From assembly GCA_012862575.1 (NCBI GenBank), contig BLSF01000011.1, forward strand, positions 620,001 to 684,000: DNA of 64,000 nt, written 5' to 3'. Positions 41,920 through 50,982 of this stretch are shown here, in pieces (the first letter of the stretch is position 1; each line of letters opens with the position of its first letter). Below the pieces are notes generated by a model that saw only the letters and a list, made by a program, of their open reading frames with translations, ran no database searches and was not told where the DNA came from. This stretch comes from Parietichytrium sp. I65-24A (Eukaryota; Sar; Bigyra; Thraustochytrida; Thraustochytriidae). Both the position numbers and the translations under genes were made by a program.

Positions 41920-43025
41920 GCTTTGGAGCCCTTTCCCTTGCTGTCCCCTGGAGACAGCCCGCTTGCCACCTTGACCTCCACCACGGACAGGGCCACGAAA
42001 CTTGTTTTTATAGGCGCAAGCGAACACACCAAAGCCTTGCCTCCTGTCGTCCTCCCTTCCTTCCTTCCTCACTCACTCACTCACTACAGCAGGACTACAT
42101 GTAGATCGAGAGCGACCCTGAGCTTTTTGCCAAAGTCTCCAAAAGTTTGCGGCAACTGATCTCGTTTCTTGCGTCACAGCAAGCCAGCCGAAAGGGAGCT
42201 AAAGGTCGCTTGCAGTTTGTTGATTTGTAGTTTTGTTGTTTTGTGCGCTGCAGGATGAGCCACAGTCAAGTTCTTGTTTCATGAACGATTTGACAGCAAC
42301 GGCTGCGGAATGGAATGGGGATAAGCGTAGTTGTTGTATTTTGCACTTTTGCAAAGACTTTATAAAATAAAATGACAATACTCAGCAAAGACGGCACCAT
42401 CAATGCCAGAAGAGAAGACTTGATGTAGCAAATGCATTGCACTCATCGTACGAAGCTTGAAGATGGCAGTCCAAGTTCGCTTTCAAAGCCACTTTATTCA
42501 TACATGGGCAACTCGTATTACGGGCCGGTTTTATTTCACGTTTGCTTTGGGAGCCTTGTCTTTCGATTGCTTTCCTCCCTCGCACATATTCGCACATGAC
42601 CGTTGAACAGCTCTCACCCAATCTCCTATCTCCTGCGGCTAATGAAATGCGTTCCGCAAAAACGACTCTTGAATTGCCTTGACTTTCGGTAGCGAGAAAG
42701 GCAGCTTTCGCGGAGGACTAGTGGCGGGCTAGCTGCTGCTATCAAATGAGCCGAGTGGGTACGCGCATTGGGACCACTGGGACTATTGGGACCATTGGGA
42801 CCATTGGGACTTGAGGGAGATTGTGAGAGAGGTGATTGTACGTACATTTGTGTTTATAGATGTATACTCGTTAGATTCGCGCGGCTGTGCAGATAGATAT
42901 AGATAGACCAGCGTTTGGGAAGAAGAGAGTTAAAGACTGAAAGAAGGAAGTGAAGGATCGGATTGGATTGGATTGGATTGAATTGAATTGAATGTATTTG
43001 TGTTGAGCTGATCCTTGAGGAAATC
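41920..43025. other. Divergent spacer between C2orf81-like and TRAPPC13 genes
   Basis: 1.1 kb with a GGGACCATT-type minisatellite (about 42768-42813) and a GGATT/GAATT pentamer run (42959-42993) just upstream of TRAPPC13. No other gene seen. Confidence 0.5.
42959..42993. repeat. (GGATT)n to (GAATT)n pentamer array
   Basis: About seven pentamer units that change from GGATT to GAATT halfway, 33 bp before the TRAPPC13 start codon, so probably transcribed. Confidence 0.85.
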
Positions 43026-44801
43026 ATGCAGCACGGACAAAGGTACGGTCTTCAACACGGCCCTTTTGAGAGCCAGCCGCCGCTCCAAGGATCCTCGGCA
43101 TATACCTCGCCGGCAAACAGCGCGAGCAATTCACCGGCGAGGGCAACGTCTGGCCAGCTTGGAACTCCGCCACATGAGCACACTCAGCACGTAGGATATG
43201 TGTCCGAAGAAGTTGGCGGAGACCGCGCAAATTATTATCAACCACAACAACAGCAGCAGCAACAACAACAACAACAACAAACGCCTCCTAGGATGCCACA
43301 TGCAATGCAGCAGTCACATGAGCAGCAATACTACCAGTCGCCGACCCAAGGATTATATCGGAGCTCTCAACAGCAATCGCCTCAGCAAGTGCGTCAAACC
43401 GTCGAGCAGCAACAGCAGCAGCAGCAGCAAACGAATGCGCACGGCCATGTGCAACGTGTTTCCAGCGGCCGCCATGCGCGGCAGCCGTCGGCTCAGAGAA
43501 CGGAGGAGGAGCAATCGCTGTCGCTGAAAGTGATGAGATTGTACAAACCCATGATCGAGGAACCAGGCATCACGCTGGGGTTTCATGCGTTGGACGCAAG
43601 GAGCTGGACAGAAGGAAGCGCGGGGCAGCTATTGCTCCCAGGCGGGTTTGGGCAAATTTACATCGGTCAGGTATTTGCGTGTTTTATTAGTGTCTGTAAC
43701 AATGGTTTCTGCCCGGTGGTACGAAATGTGTCAATTCGTGCCGAACTGGAGGTTGCAGGAAATAAAATAGAGCTGTGTGATAAGCGCGAGGCTGATGGTA
43801 CGAGACCGGAGAATTACAAGTATGGGAAGAGTGCAGCGGCTTATCCTGGCGAGTCTATTGACTTTGTCATACAACAAGAACTTAGTGGCTATGGGGAACA
43901 CACTTTGCGAGTGAATGTCCACTTTGAGAGCTCACAATCCGCTACTCCAAAGTCCATTAGGAAGCTGTATCGCTTTGACGTCAATAAACCACTATCTTTC
44001 TCGGCGTCCTTCACGCCACTGCCGAGTTTGGCTTCGAGTGAATACCCAGAGGAGGACACTAACGCACGAGACAACTTTGCTTTCGCTGATGGGGACACGG
44101 ATCGCCTTCTGGCCCAAGTTGTTGTGCAGAATCTCACAAAGTCTAACTTGTTATTAGCGTCCATGGATATGAACCCGATGATAGATGGCTACCAGGCGAG
44201 CCAACTGGCTCCGCCCCCATACAAGCCCATCGACAAGCTCAACTCCAGAGCACAAGAACCCATTCTTTTCTACCCTGGAGCGTCGCGAAACTTTCTCTTC
44301 GTTATTGAGCCAAAACAGACCAAAGATGCAACGCATCCAAGGCGGCATCGTCTCCAAGTAGGAACGCAGATTGCGCGCCTCCAAAGTCGCTGGACGACGG
44401 ACTTTGCGGAACAAGGCAGGCTGATGTCCCAGCCTCTCACATGGAAGAGTGATCAGGCACGACTGCCTCACGTGTCCATAGAGGTCGCCCATCCCCCCAC
44501 GCCTTTACGATTGGGCCACCAGACGCCGCTGTCCTTTCGGGTTTCCAACTGCACGGACAGCGAAGTTGATGCAGAGTTTCGAATTGACACGCACCAGGGT
44601 CAAAAGAAAGCGGGGATCTTGTTTGTTGGAAGAACCGCCACGTGCATAGGTAAGCTGGGGCCGAACCAGTCACAACTAATCGTTTGCCAGGCGCTACCGC
44701 TCTCGCCCGGGTTGCATCGTCTGACGGGCATCACCGTGGTGGACCGAAACAACCTCAATACCTACTCGCCGTCACAGTTCCCAAGCATTTTTGTGGAATG
44801 A
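43026..44801 (+). CDS. TRAPPC13: TRAPPC13, TRAPP II/III tethering complex subunit 13
   Basis: A 591-residue intronless protein. Residues 1-160 are a Gln/Pro/Ser-rich extension with two CAR-coded Gln runs, absent from the animal protein (about 417 residues). The family match begins at LSLKVMRLYKP and continues through LPGGFGQIYIGQVFACFISV, VRNVSIRAELEVAG, the IDFVIQQELSGYGEHTLRVN strand pair and KLYRFDVNKPLSF. It goes on to the C-terminal Ig-like domains, ending LSPGLHRLTGITVVDR. TRAPPC13 is a peripheral subunit of the metazoan-type TRAPP complex that tethers ER-Golgi vesicles and activates Rab GTPases. The large Gln-rich head is probably disordered and differs among relatives. Confidence 0.92.
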   Translation: MQHGQRYGLQHGPFESQPPLQGSSAYTSPANSASNSPARATSGQLGTPPHEHTQHVGYVSEEVGGDRANYYQPQQQQQQQQQQQQTPPRMPHAMQQSHEQQYYQSPTQGLYRSSQQQSPQQVRQTVEQQQQQQQQTNAHGHVQRVSSGRHARQPSAQRTEEEQSLSLKVMRLYKPMIEEPGITLGFHALDARSWTEGSAGQLLLPGGFGQIYIGQVFACFISVCNNGFCPVVRNVSIRAELEVAGNKIELCDKREADGTRPENYKYGKSAAAYPGESIDFVIQQELSGYGEHTLRVNVHFESSQSATPKSIRKLYRFDVNKPLSFSASFTPLPSLASSEYPEEDTNARDNFAFADGDTDRLLAQVVVQNLTKSNLLLASMDMNPMIDGYQASQLAPPPYKPIDKLNSRAQEPILFYPGASRNFLFVIEPKQTKDATHPRRHRLQVGTQIARLQSRWTTDFAEQGRLMSQPLTWKSDQARLPHVSIEVAHPPTPLRLGHQTPLSFRVSNCTDSEVDAEFRIDTHQGQKKAGILFVGRTATCIGKLGPNQSQLIVCQALPLSPGLHRLTGITVVDRNNLNTYSPSQFPSIFVE

Positions 44802-45517
44802 GGCCGATCCAATCCGCACCTGTCATGAAACGCCTGCGACAACCATAACAGATGCACGACATTTTGTGAACAAAACGAAAGAGATTATCTCAATCACCCA
44901 TGCATCATTTTTTTCTTTTCGTCTCTCTCTCTCTCTCTCTCCTTTGGCTGTTTTAATCCGCATCTGCGATAAAAGGCAATTTTTTCCAGCAAACGATTGC
45001 TCGTCCCTGAGCATGCATACCATCAAAGCATACTAACATGCTACCGTGTATTTCGACATTGGCGAGTGAGATAAGAAGGCTGTCGAAGATTTGGAAAACT
45101 CCATGTTCATTTGATTGAAAACCACGAATTACATAAAGTAAGAAGATCCGAAAAAAAGTGGGACATTGAGAATAGATGTCCTGGTAAATTATCAATTTCT
45201 TTTTCTTTCGCAAGAGTCGACCGTGCGAGAACTTTGTTGGTTGTTTTACGGGTGTGTGATCCGATAACAGTCTTGGCTCCGAGTCTCGCGGTGTGCACGA
45301 TGAAGATACGGGATGATTCTGGCACCGATCAGTAGCACGCAGTACCACTACTACAGTTGTCTTCGATAGGCAAAATTATGACCTTGACTATCATTTGTTG
45401 ACTGAGAGTGAAAAAGACGGAACGCACACTTCGCACAGAGGGCACAGAGCAGTTCGCACAGTGGAGGTCACGACGTTCGCGCTCAAAGCATTCTGGAGAC
45501 TGATACAACGGAGAAAG
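44802..45517. other. Spacer between TRAPPC13 and the LRR gene
   Basis: 716 bp. A CT run sits at 44922-44942, just after TRAPPC13. The remainder is the 5' flank of the LRR gene. No gene seen. Confidence 0.5.
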
Positions 45518-47832
45518 ATGGGCAGGTACCGACACTTGAATGATGTTGGGGCAGAGTCGAGATCCTGGTGCGTGGAGTCGTTGGAAGAAGGACTAAACGC
45601 TTTCGACCGAGAGGTGGCCCTGTGGTAAGTGAAGTGGCGTCCGCTGAGTGAAAGAGCCAATGTAGTTGATTGTCTGACGGTGCATTTCCTTTTTCGCACA
45701 GGTTTTATGAGCATTGCGTGAAGCAAGACGGAGCGATAAAGGTCGCCATTGCGCTCAACGGAAACAAAACGCTTCAACAGTTAGGGTAAGTCGTGCATGT
45801 GCTGAGTGATGCTCGGGCAACAGAGCCAGTTCGCGTGACTTTGACACCGGTTTGTTCAATAAGCTCAGTACCTTGTTAAGCCTTCTTGGACTTGGTGATT
45901 CACGATTTCAAGTCTTTTGGTACTGAAATAGTCTTAGCAGAAATAAAATTGGCGCTGAAGGAGCATTAGCGATCGGTCGCGCGTTGGAGAAGAATACTGC
46001 ACTGACCTCGTTGAAGTACGTATGACTTTGACACCGGTTTGATGAGAACGGTTAGTATCTTGCCACAATTTTTCGTTCTTTGTGGCTGACGACTTCATGT
46101 CTTCTTCGTGATAAAATAGTCTCTTGGACAACGAAATTGGCGCTGAAGGAGCGATAGCGATCGGCCACGCGTTGGAGAAGAACGCTGCACTGACCTTGCT
46201 GAAGTACGTGGGACTTTGACGCCTGATTTGGTGAAAGCATTTAGTCCCTTGCTAAACTTCCTCTTATTTTGTGGCTGACGGCTTCTTGTCTTCTCGTGAT
46301 AAAATAGTCTCTCTGACAACAAAATTGGCGCTGAAGGAGCATCAGCGATTGGCCGCGCGTTGGAGAAGAGCAATGCATTGACCTCGTTGAAGTACGTAGG
46401 ACTTTGACACCGGTGTGATGAAAACGTTTAGTACGTCGCTAAATTTTCTTGGACTTGATGGCTGACGAGTTCATATCTTTTGGTAATGAAACAGTCTTAA
46501 CACCAATGGAATTGGCGCTAAAGGATCGTTAGCAATCGGCTGTGCGTTGGAGAAGAACACTGCGCTTACTTCATTGGAGTACGTGCGACTTTGACACCGG
46601 TTTGCTGACAAAGAGTTTGCACCTCGTTAAGCTTTCTTTCCTCGGACTTGTGGCTGACGATTTTCACGTCTTTTTGAAATGAAATAGTCTTCGAGAAAAC
46701 AAAATTGGCGCTGAAGGAGCGTCAGCGATCGGTCGCGCGTTGGATAAGAACATTGCACTGACCTCGCTGAAGTACGCGTGACTTTCATGTTGGTTTGGTG
46801 AATAACTCCGTACCTAGCTAAACTCTCTTGGATTTGGGTGGCTGACGATTCCATGTCTTTTTGTGATAAAATAGTCTTTGTAGTAATCAGATTGGCGATG
46901 GAGGAGTATCAGCGATTGGTCGCGCGTTGGAAAAGAACACTGCGCTGACTAAGTTGGAGTACGTGTGACTTTCTCACCGGTTTAACAAAAATTTTAGTTG
47001 TTTGCTAAACTTTCTCGGACTTGATGGCTGACGTTTCATGTCTTTTTGGAATGAAATAGTCTTTCTTGGAATGACATTGGCGCTAAAGGACCATTAGCGA
47101 TCGGTCACGCGTTGGAGAAGAACACTGTGCTGACTACATTGGAGTACGTGTGAATTTGACACCGGTTTGGTGAAAATGTTTGGCGCGTCGCTAAACTTTC
47201 TCGGACTTGTGGCTGACAACTTCATGTCTATTTGTAATGAAATAGTCTTCAGGATAATGAAATAGGCGCCGAAGGAGCATCAGCCATCGGTCGCGCGTTG
47301 GAGAAGAACATTGCGCTAACTGACTTGAAGTACGTGTGACTTTGACACCGGTTTGAGGGAAAACCTTTTCCTACGTTGCTAAACTTTCTCAGACTTGGTG
47401 GCTGACGATTTTATGTCTTTTTGAGATGAAATAGTCTTGGCAGAATTGAAATTGGTGCTGAAGGAGCATCAGCGATCGGCCGCGCGTTGGAGAAGAACAC
47501 TGCACTGACCTCGTTGAAGTACGTGTGGCTTTGACACCCGTTTGATGAAACCGTTCAATACCTTGTTAAACTTTCTCAGATTTGGGCTGACGATTTTATG
47601 TCTTTTTGGAATGAAATAGTCTTGAGCGACATAGAATTGGCGCTGAAGAATCATCAGCGATCCGTCGCGCGTTGCAAAAGAACACTGCGCTGACTTCATC
47701 AAGCAGGTACGTGTGCTTTGACATTGTTTTCCAAGAAAACTCTGCGCTTAAAAATTAGAGTCGTGTAGCGCTGACACCGTTGTGATTCGCAGTCAGAATA
47801 GCTTGCAATTGCAAACTTTTGGAATATTTTAA
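45518..47832 (+). CDS. Leucine-rich-repeat protein (NLRC3/RNase-inhibitor-type LRRs), 13 exons
   Basis: Exons: 45518-45624, 45702-45785, 45932-46015, 46120-46203, 46308-46391, 46495-46578, 46688-46771, 46875-46958, 47060-47143, 47246-47329, 47435-47518, 47620-47706 and 47793-47832. They total 1074 nt, giving 357 residues in one frame. Exons 2-11 are exactly 84 nt, and all introns from intron 1 are in phase 2, so each exon is one 28-residue LRR of the pattern LxxNxIGAEGASAIGRALEK. Exon 1 (MGRYRHLNDVGAES) is a non-LRR head and exon 2 a diverged repeat. Exon 12 has a decayed end, and exon 13 adds SQNSLQLQTFGIF before the TAA. LRRs of this class form a horseshoe for protein binding; the partner is unknown. 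The splice junctions join codons to give LNL at most boundaries, which supports the model. Confidence 0.82.
45836..47740 (+). repeat. Tandem array of exon-plus-intron units, period about 187 bp
   Basis: Exon starts are spaced 188, 188, 187, 193, 187, 185, 186, 189 and 185 bp. Both the exon (84 nt) and the following intron (101-109 bp) are alike between units. The introns share GTGACTTTGACACCGGTTTG after the donor, GGCTGACGATT (a CTGAC branch-site candidate) and TGAAATAG at the acceptor. The first copy of the intron word lies inside intron 2 at about 45836, so duplication breakpoints lie within introns. Confidence 0.9.
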
Positions 47833-48958
47833 GGCCGTGAGCTGTTCCGTGAACCTATGTACGGCGCGCTGAGAAGTGCGTTTTTTTTTAGGAGGAGGAC
47901 GAGGAGGGGTGACCCACTGTCGCACTTTTCAAAAGGCAATCATTCTCCGATGATGTGCCTGTAGAGCCAAAGGGAGGCAATCCTAAGAGCCACTGGAAGA
48001 TAATCCCGGAGACAAACCCGTGCCCCCACCTGACCCGGTGACGAGCAGCTTTGACGGAGGGAATCTGAATCGAGTGAAGAGCGAATTGGAAAGAAAAGAG
48101 GGTGAACGCGTAAAGGAGCAGGGAACAAATAGCAAGAATACAGGAACTGAAAAACATACGAGAGAAAAGCTCCAAGCGCAAATTAAAATTAATAAAAACC
48201 ATAAAAAAAACAAAACACGTGATAGAGCACAAAATATTAAGACGCGCAGCTCCAGAAACAACGGAGGCTCGTTCCACAAGAGCATGCAATGCTAGCAGAT
48301 CAAGCGAAACAACCAAATAAAGCGACACACGGATCAAAAAAGACGCAGTACTTTCTGTTAGTAAAGACCGGTATAACTTCTTACGGAGGGATAAAGTTGT
48401 TCCCAGCAAAGTTTCTGGGCCTTTGGTTTCTCGACCCAACCAAAAAAAAAAAACTTTCGGTTTTTGGGTTTTTAGCAGGAAGCTTTCGCAGGTTTGCATC
48501 CATTATCATCCATCCCCCTCTTGATCGAACATTTCTTGCTCAATGAAATGAGCACTTACCGGTACTCAGTACTCAGTACCTGAGTGATGAACATATACAA
48601 CCTCCCCATCGCCCATCGCCTATCCCCCATCTCAAACCCAAAGAGATAAAATAAAATAAAACAAAGAATAAGAAAATGTTGAACTGCAAGCTGGAACGAA
48701 AGACAGTGACTGACTAGCCTAAGGCTCTCGCATTAATTTACAGTGTTAAGTCATCTCGCATTGCGCCAGGTCGACGACGTCCATGCAACCTATGCCAACA
48801 ACAGGCCAAACCCAAACGCAAACCCAAACTCAAACCCAAACGCAAGACCAAACGATATCCAAACGCAGACGGAGACGCAAATCGGGGGCAGTGCTGCTCT
48901 TGAAACTGCAGGAAGGCTCGCGAGGAGAGGCTCAAGTCTGAGCGCGGTCTCGGCAACA
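47833..48958. other. Spacer between the LRR gene and the FKBP gene
   Basis: AT-rich, with a hexamer-type array of CCCAAA/CGCAAA words at about 48807-48845 just upstream of the FKBP gene. A 203-codon hydrophobic frame lies on the minus strand (listed separately). Confidence 0.5.
47888..48499 (-). CDS. Doubtful open frame for a hydrophobic protein
   Basis: 203 codons from an ATG at 48499, encoding several hydrophobic stretches (YLVVSLDLLALHALV, LCSITCFVFFMVFI, CILAICSLLLYAFTLFSFQF) that could be membrane segments. Its place, convergent with the LRR gene, would be normal. However, the sequence is AT-rich with A-runs on the + strand, which by itself yields Phe/Leu-rich minus-strand translations, and I recognise no family. 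Probably chance. Confidence 0.2.
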   Translation of the reverse strand: MQTCESFLLKTQKPKVFFFWLGRETKGPETLLGTTLSLRKKLYRSLLTESTASFLIRVSLYLVVSLDLLALHALVERASVVSGAARLNILCSITCFVFFMVFINFNLRLELFSRMFFSSCILAICSLLLYAFTLFSFQFALHSIQIPSVKAARHRVRWGHGFVSGIIFQWLLGLPPFGSTGTSSENDCLLKSATVGHPSSSSS

Positions 48959-49978
48959 ATGTGCTCGAGGCGTGCGTTGGCTGCTGCGGCGCTGGGCTTG
49001 AGGCTGGAGCGCAACAACGGAGCCTCGCAAATGGCGCCGCTGCGCCGGATGATCGCGCAACGCAGCTCGAACCTTCGCGGAGCCAGGCACTGGAGCAGCT
49101 TTGGCGCGTGGAAAGAGTCATTCGGAGCCGCGAGGAAGGGCTCGTGGGTTGCCTCCGCGCAGAATGACCCTCGCCAAGCAGCCACTTGCCATGCGATCAA
49201 ACGACTGACGCAAGATCATCATGACGTACCGACCGCGAACAGCGTCGTGCAGTGGGGTGATAAGGTCGGCGTGGTGTACAGCGGCGAGGATGTGGTTTCC
49301 AAGAGGCTGGTGGACTCGTTACCCGAAGGCGAGGTGTTCCACTTCGTGGTGGGGTCCAAAAGAGCGCTTCCTGGCATCGAACGCGCCGTGGTGGGCATGA
49401 AAGTGGGCGAGAGCAAGACCGTGTACCTGTCCCCGAGTGAGGCGTACGGTGAGTATCAGGAGGGCACCACGGTAGTGGTCCCGCGCTCCAAATTGCCAAA
49501 TGACATTAAGATTGCTGAGTCGGTGAGGTATGAAGACGGCCAAATCGCGACCGTGAAGGAGTTGACGCTGGAGGAAGTTGTCTTGGACCTCAATCACCCT
49601 TTCGCTGGCCGCCCTTTGGTGTACACGATTTCTGTTCTCACTTCGGAGAGGATGCCCGAGATCGAAATCATCACCGATTCGGACGGCAACAAAGTCGATT
49701 ACCCTGAGCCAGGTGACCGGGTGTCCCTCCGCGTGGACGTCTATGAGGAGAAGAAGCCCTCCGTGATCCTCGGAGGCGGCTCCAGCCCGTTTGAATTTGT
49801 CGTCGGAGAGGGGCACCATTACCTGCCTGGTATCGATGATGTCATCGTGAAGATGTCGCTTGGAGAAAATGCTCGCATCCGGATCCCTCCGAATCTCGAG
49901 CTGTTTGGTAAAGATGACCGCACAATAGTTTACAGAGTGGACCTTCTCGAGATTGGGAAGCGGAAAGCCCAGGAGTGA
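48959..49978 (+). CDS. SlyD-like FKBP-type peptidyl-prolyl isomerase, probably organellar
   Basis: 339 residues from the first in-frame ATG at 48959; the frame is open upstream but without ATG. Residues 1-65 are Arg/Ala/Ser-rich without acidic clusters (MCSRRALAAAALGLRLERNN), like a mitochondrial presequence. Then comes a SlyD-type FKBP: GDKVGVVYSGEDV, FVVGSKRALPGIERAVVGMK and ESKTVYLSPSEAYGEYQEGT. An insert-in-flap segment and VVLDLNHPFAGRPLVYTISV follow; the DLNHPFAG is the hallmark of bacterial SlyD. A second FKBP-like unit follows: PGDRVSLRVDVYEE, then PFEFVVGEGHHYLPGIDDVI and ending IVYRVDLLEIGK. FKBPs speed proline isomerisation and chaperone folding. The SlyD form is unusual for a eukaryotic nuclear gene. 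Confidence 0.85.
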   Translation: MCSRRALAAAALGLRLERNNGASQMAPLRRMIAQRSSNLRGARHWSSFGAWKESFGAARKGSWVASAQNDPRQAATCHAIKRLTQDHHDVPTANSVVQWGDKVGVVYSGEDVVSKRLVDSLPEGEVFHFVVGSKRALPGIERAVVGMKVGESKTVYLSPSEAYGEYQEGTTVVVPRSKLPNDIKIAESVRYEDGQIATVKELTLEEVVLDLNHPFAGRPLVYTISVLTSERMPEIEIITDSDGNKVDYPEPGDRVSLRVDVYEEKKPSVILGGGSSPFEFVVGEGHHYLPGIDDVIVKMSLGENARIRIPPNLELFGKDDRTIVYRVDLLEIGKRKAQE

Positions 49979-50495
49979 TCAGGTCAGTCTTTGATTCGAT
50001 TTTTTTTTCCTTTTTGGGGATTTACTTTTTAAAAAAAGCAATCCATGGTAAACTACAAAGCGTCTTCCCGCCTTCAACATAAATAATAAAGAAAATACAT
50101 GTGACAACGAATAAAGAAAGATAAAGAAAAGAAAAAGGAATCTCATCGTAAAACAAAGCTTTTTGAATTCTTTTTTTTTTCTCCTTGATTGACTGTGAGT
50201 GAACATTCTACAAGGGTGATTTCAGCTCGACGGCATCGCCTCGCCAAGCTTCGCATTTGCAAACATCATCCTATTGACGAAAACGCCAACAAGGTCTTTA
50301 AACTCTCTCCAACCAAAGCATCCAATCAACCAACCGAGATGCTTTCTTCTTCCCCTCCAACTTCGCGCTGGTCTATGCCATGCAAGCCAAAGAACTCGGG
50401 CCTCCGTGAGCCCCTTCGATCCCGCTCGCACATCCATCTCTTTACAACAACAACAACAACACCACCACCAACAACAACAACAACAACAGAAACAA

Positions 50496-50531
<36 letters not shown>

Positions 50532-50708
50532 CACAACCTCCTCGTGCTCCTGCGCATTGCGCAAGTTCAAAATGACAACATGACAACATGCCAACATGTC
50601 AACAACGAGGGAAAGAAAACACAGCCAAACACAGCCACATCGACCGACACGACTGGCAGAGATGGCAGAGATGGGAGTGATGGCAATGATGGGAGTGATG
50701 GGAGTGAG
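49979..50708. other. Convergent spacer between FKBP and G-gamma genes
   Basis: 730 bp with AAC and ATC triplet runs (50444-50530) and GGGAGTGAT-type repeats (about 50660-50706) reaching the stop of the G-gamma-like gene. No other gene seen. Confidence 0.5.
50444..50530. repeat. Compound AAC/ACC/ATC triplet microsatellite
   Basis: A run of AAC triplets interrupted by ACC, then a pure ATC run of about ten copies. It gives spurious homopolymer frames (His, Asp, Val, Ser). Confidence 0.9.
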
Positions 50709-50918
50709 TTAGCAGCACACGGACGGGCTCTTGTTGGCCTGTGCGTAAGGGTTGCTAGTGCTCTTGGTAACGAGCGGGTCGTTGAGCTCGTTCTCGCGCA
50801 CGTACTTTGTCAGCTCCTGGCACCTCGCGCGCGTCGTCTGCGCCTCTGAGACCAACTTCAGCTCGCGCTCCAACGCGTACAGCTCCTCCTTCAGCGACTT
50901 GAGGTTGTTCCCCGGCAT
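50709..50918 (-). CDS. G-protein gamma-like subunit
   Basis: 69 residues, single exon, ATG at 50918 and TAA at 50709. Residues 5-45 form a coiled coil (LKSLKEELYALERELKLVSEA), followed by ELNDPLVTKSTSNPYAQ. The DPL...NP[FY] block after a helix is the hallmark of heterotrimeric G-protein gamma subunits (GGL fold). The length also fits (gamma subunits are about 68-110). G-gamma pairs with G-beta at the plasma membrane. The C-terminus is SVCC, not a canonical CaaX: it could be geranylgeranylated as a Rab-like CC end or palmitoylated. The upstream region is a long CT/GA run. There is a receptor gene at 57143. The call rests on a short motif. Confidence 0.65.
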   Translation of the reverse strand: MPGNNLKSLKEELYALERELKLVSEAQTTRARCQELTKYVRENELNDPLVTKSTSNPYAQANKSPSVCC

Positions 50919-50951
50919 CCTTTCTCTCTCTCTCTCTCTCTCTCTCTTCCT

Positions 50952-50982
<31 letters not shown>

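Noticed and set aside
45934-47702. Several short minus-strand frames in the LRR array
   Set aside because: Repeated shadows (for example RSVQ and LLQRQF words) of the duplicated exon-intron units.
45836-47740. CRISPR array or plain satellite
   Set aside because: The 187-bp units contain 84-nt in-frame LRR exons with splice sites; no short direct repeats with unique spacers.
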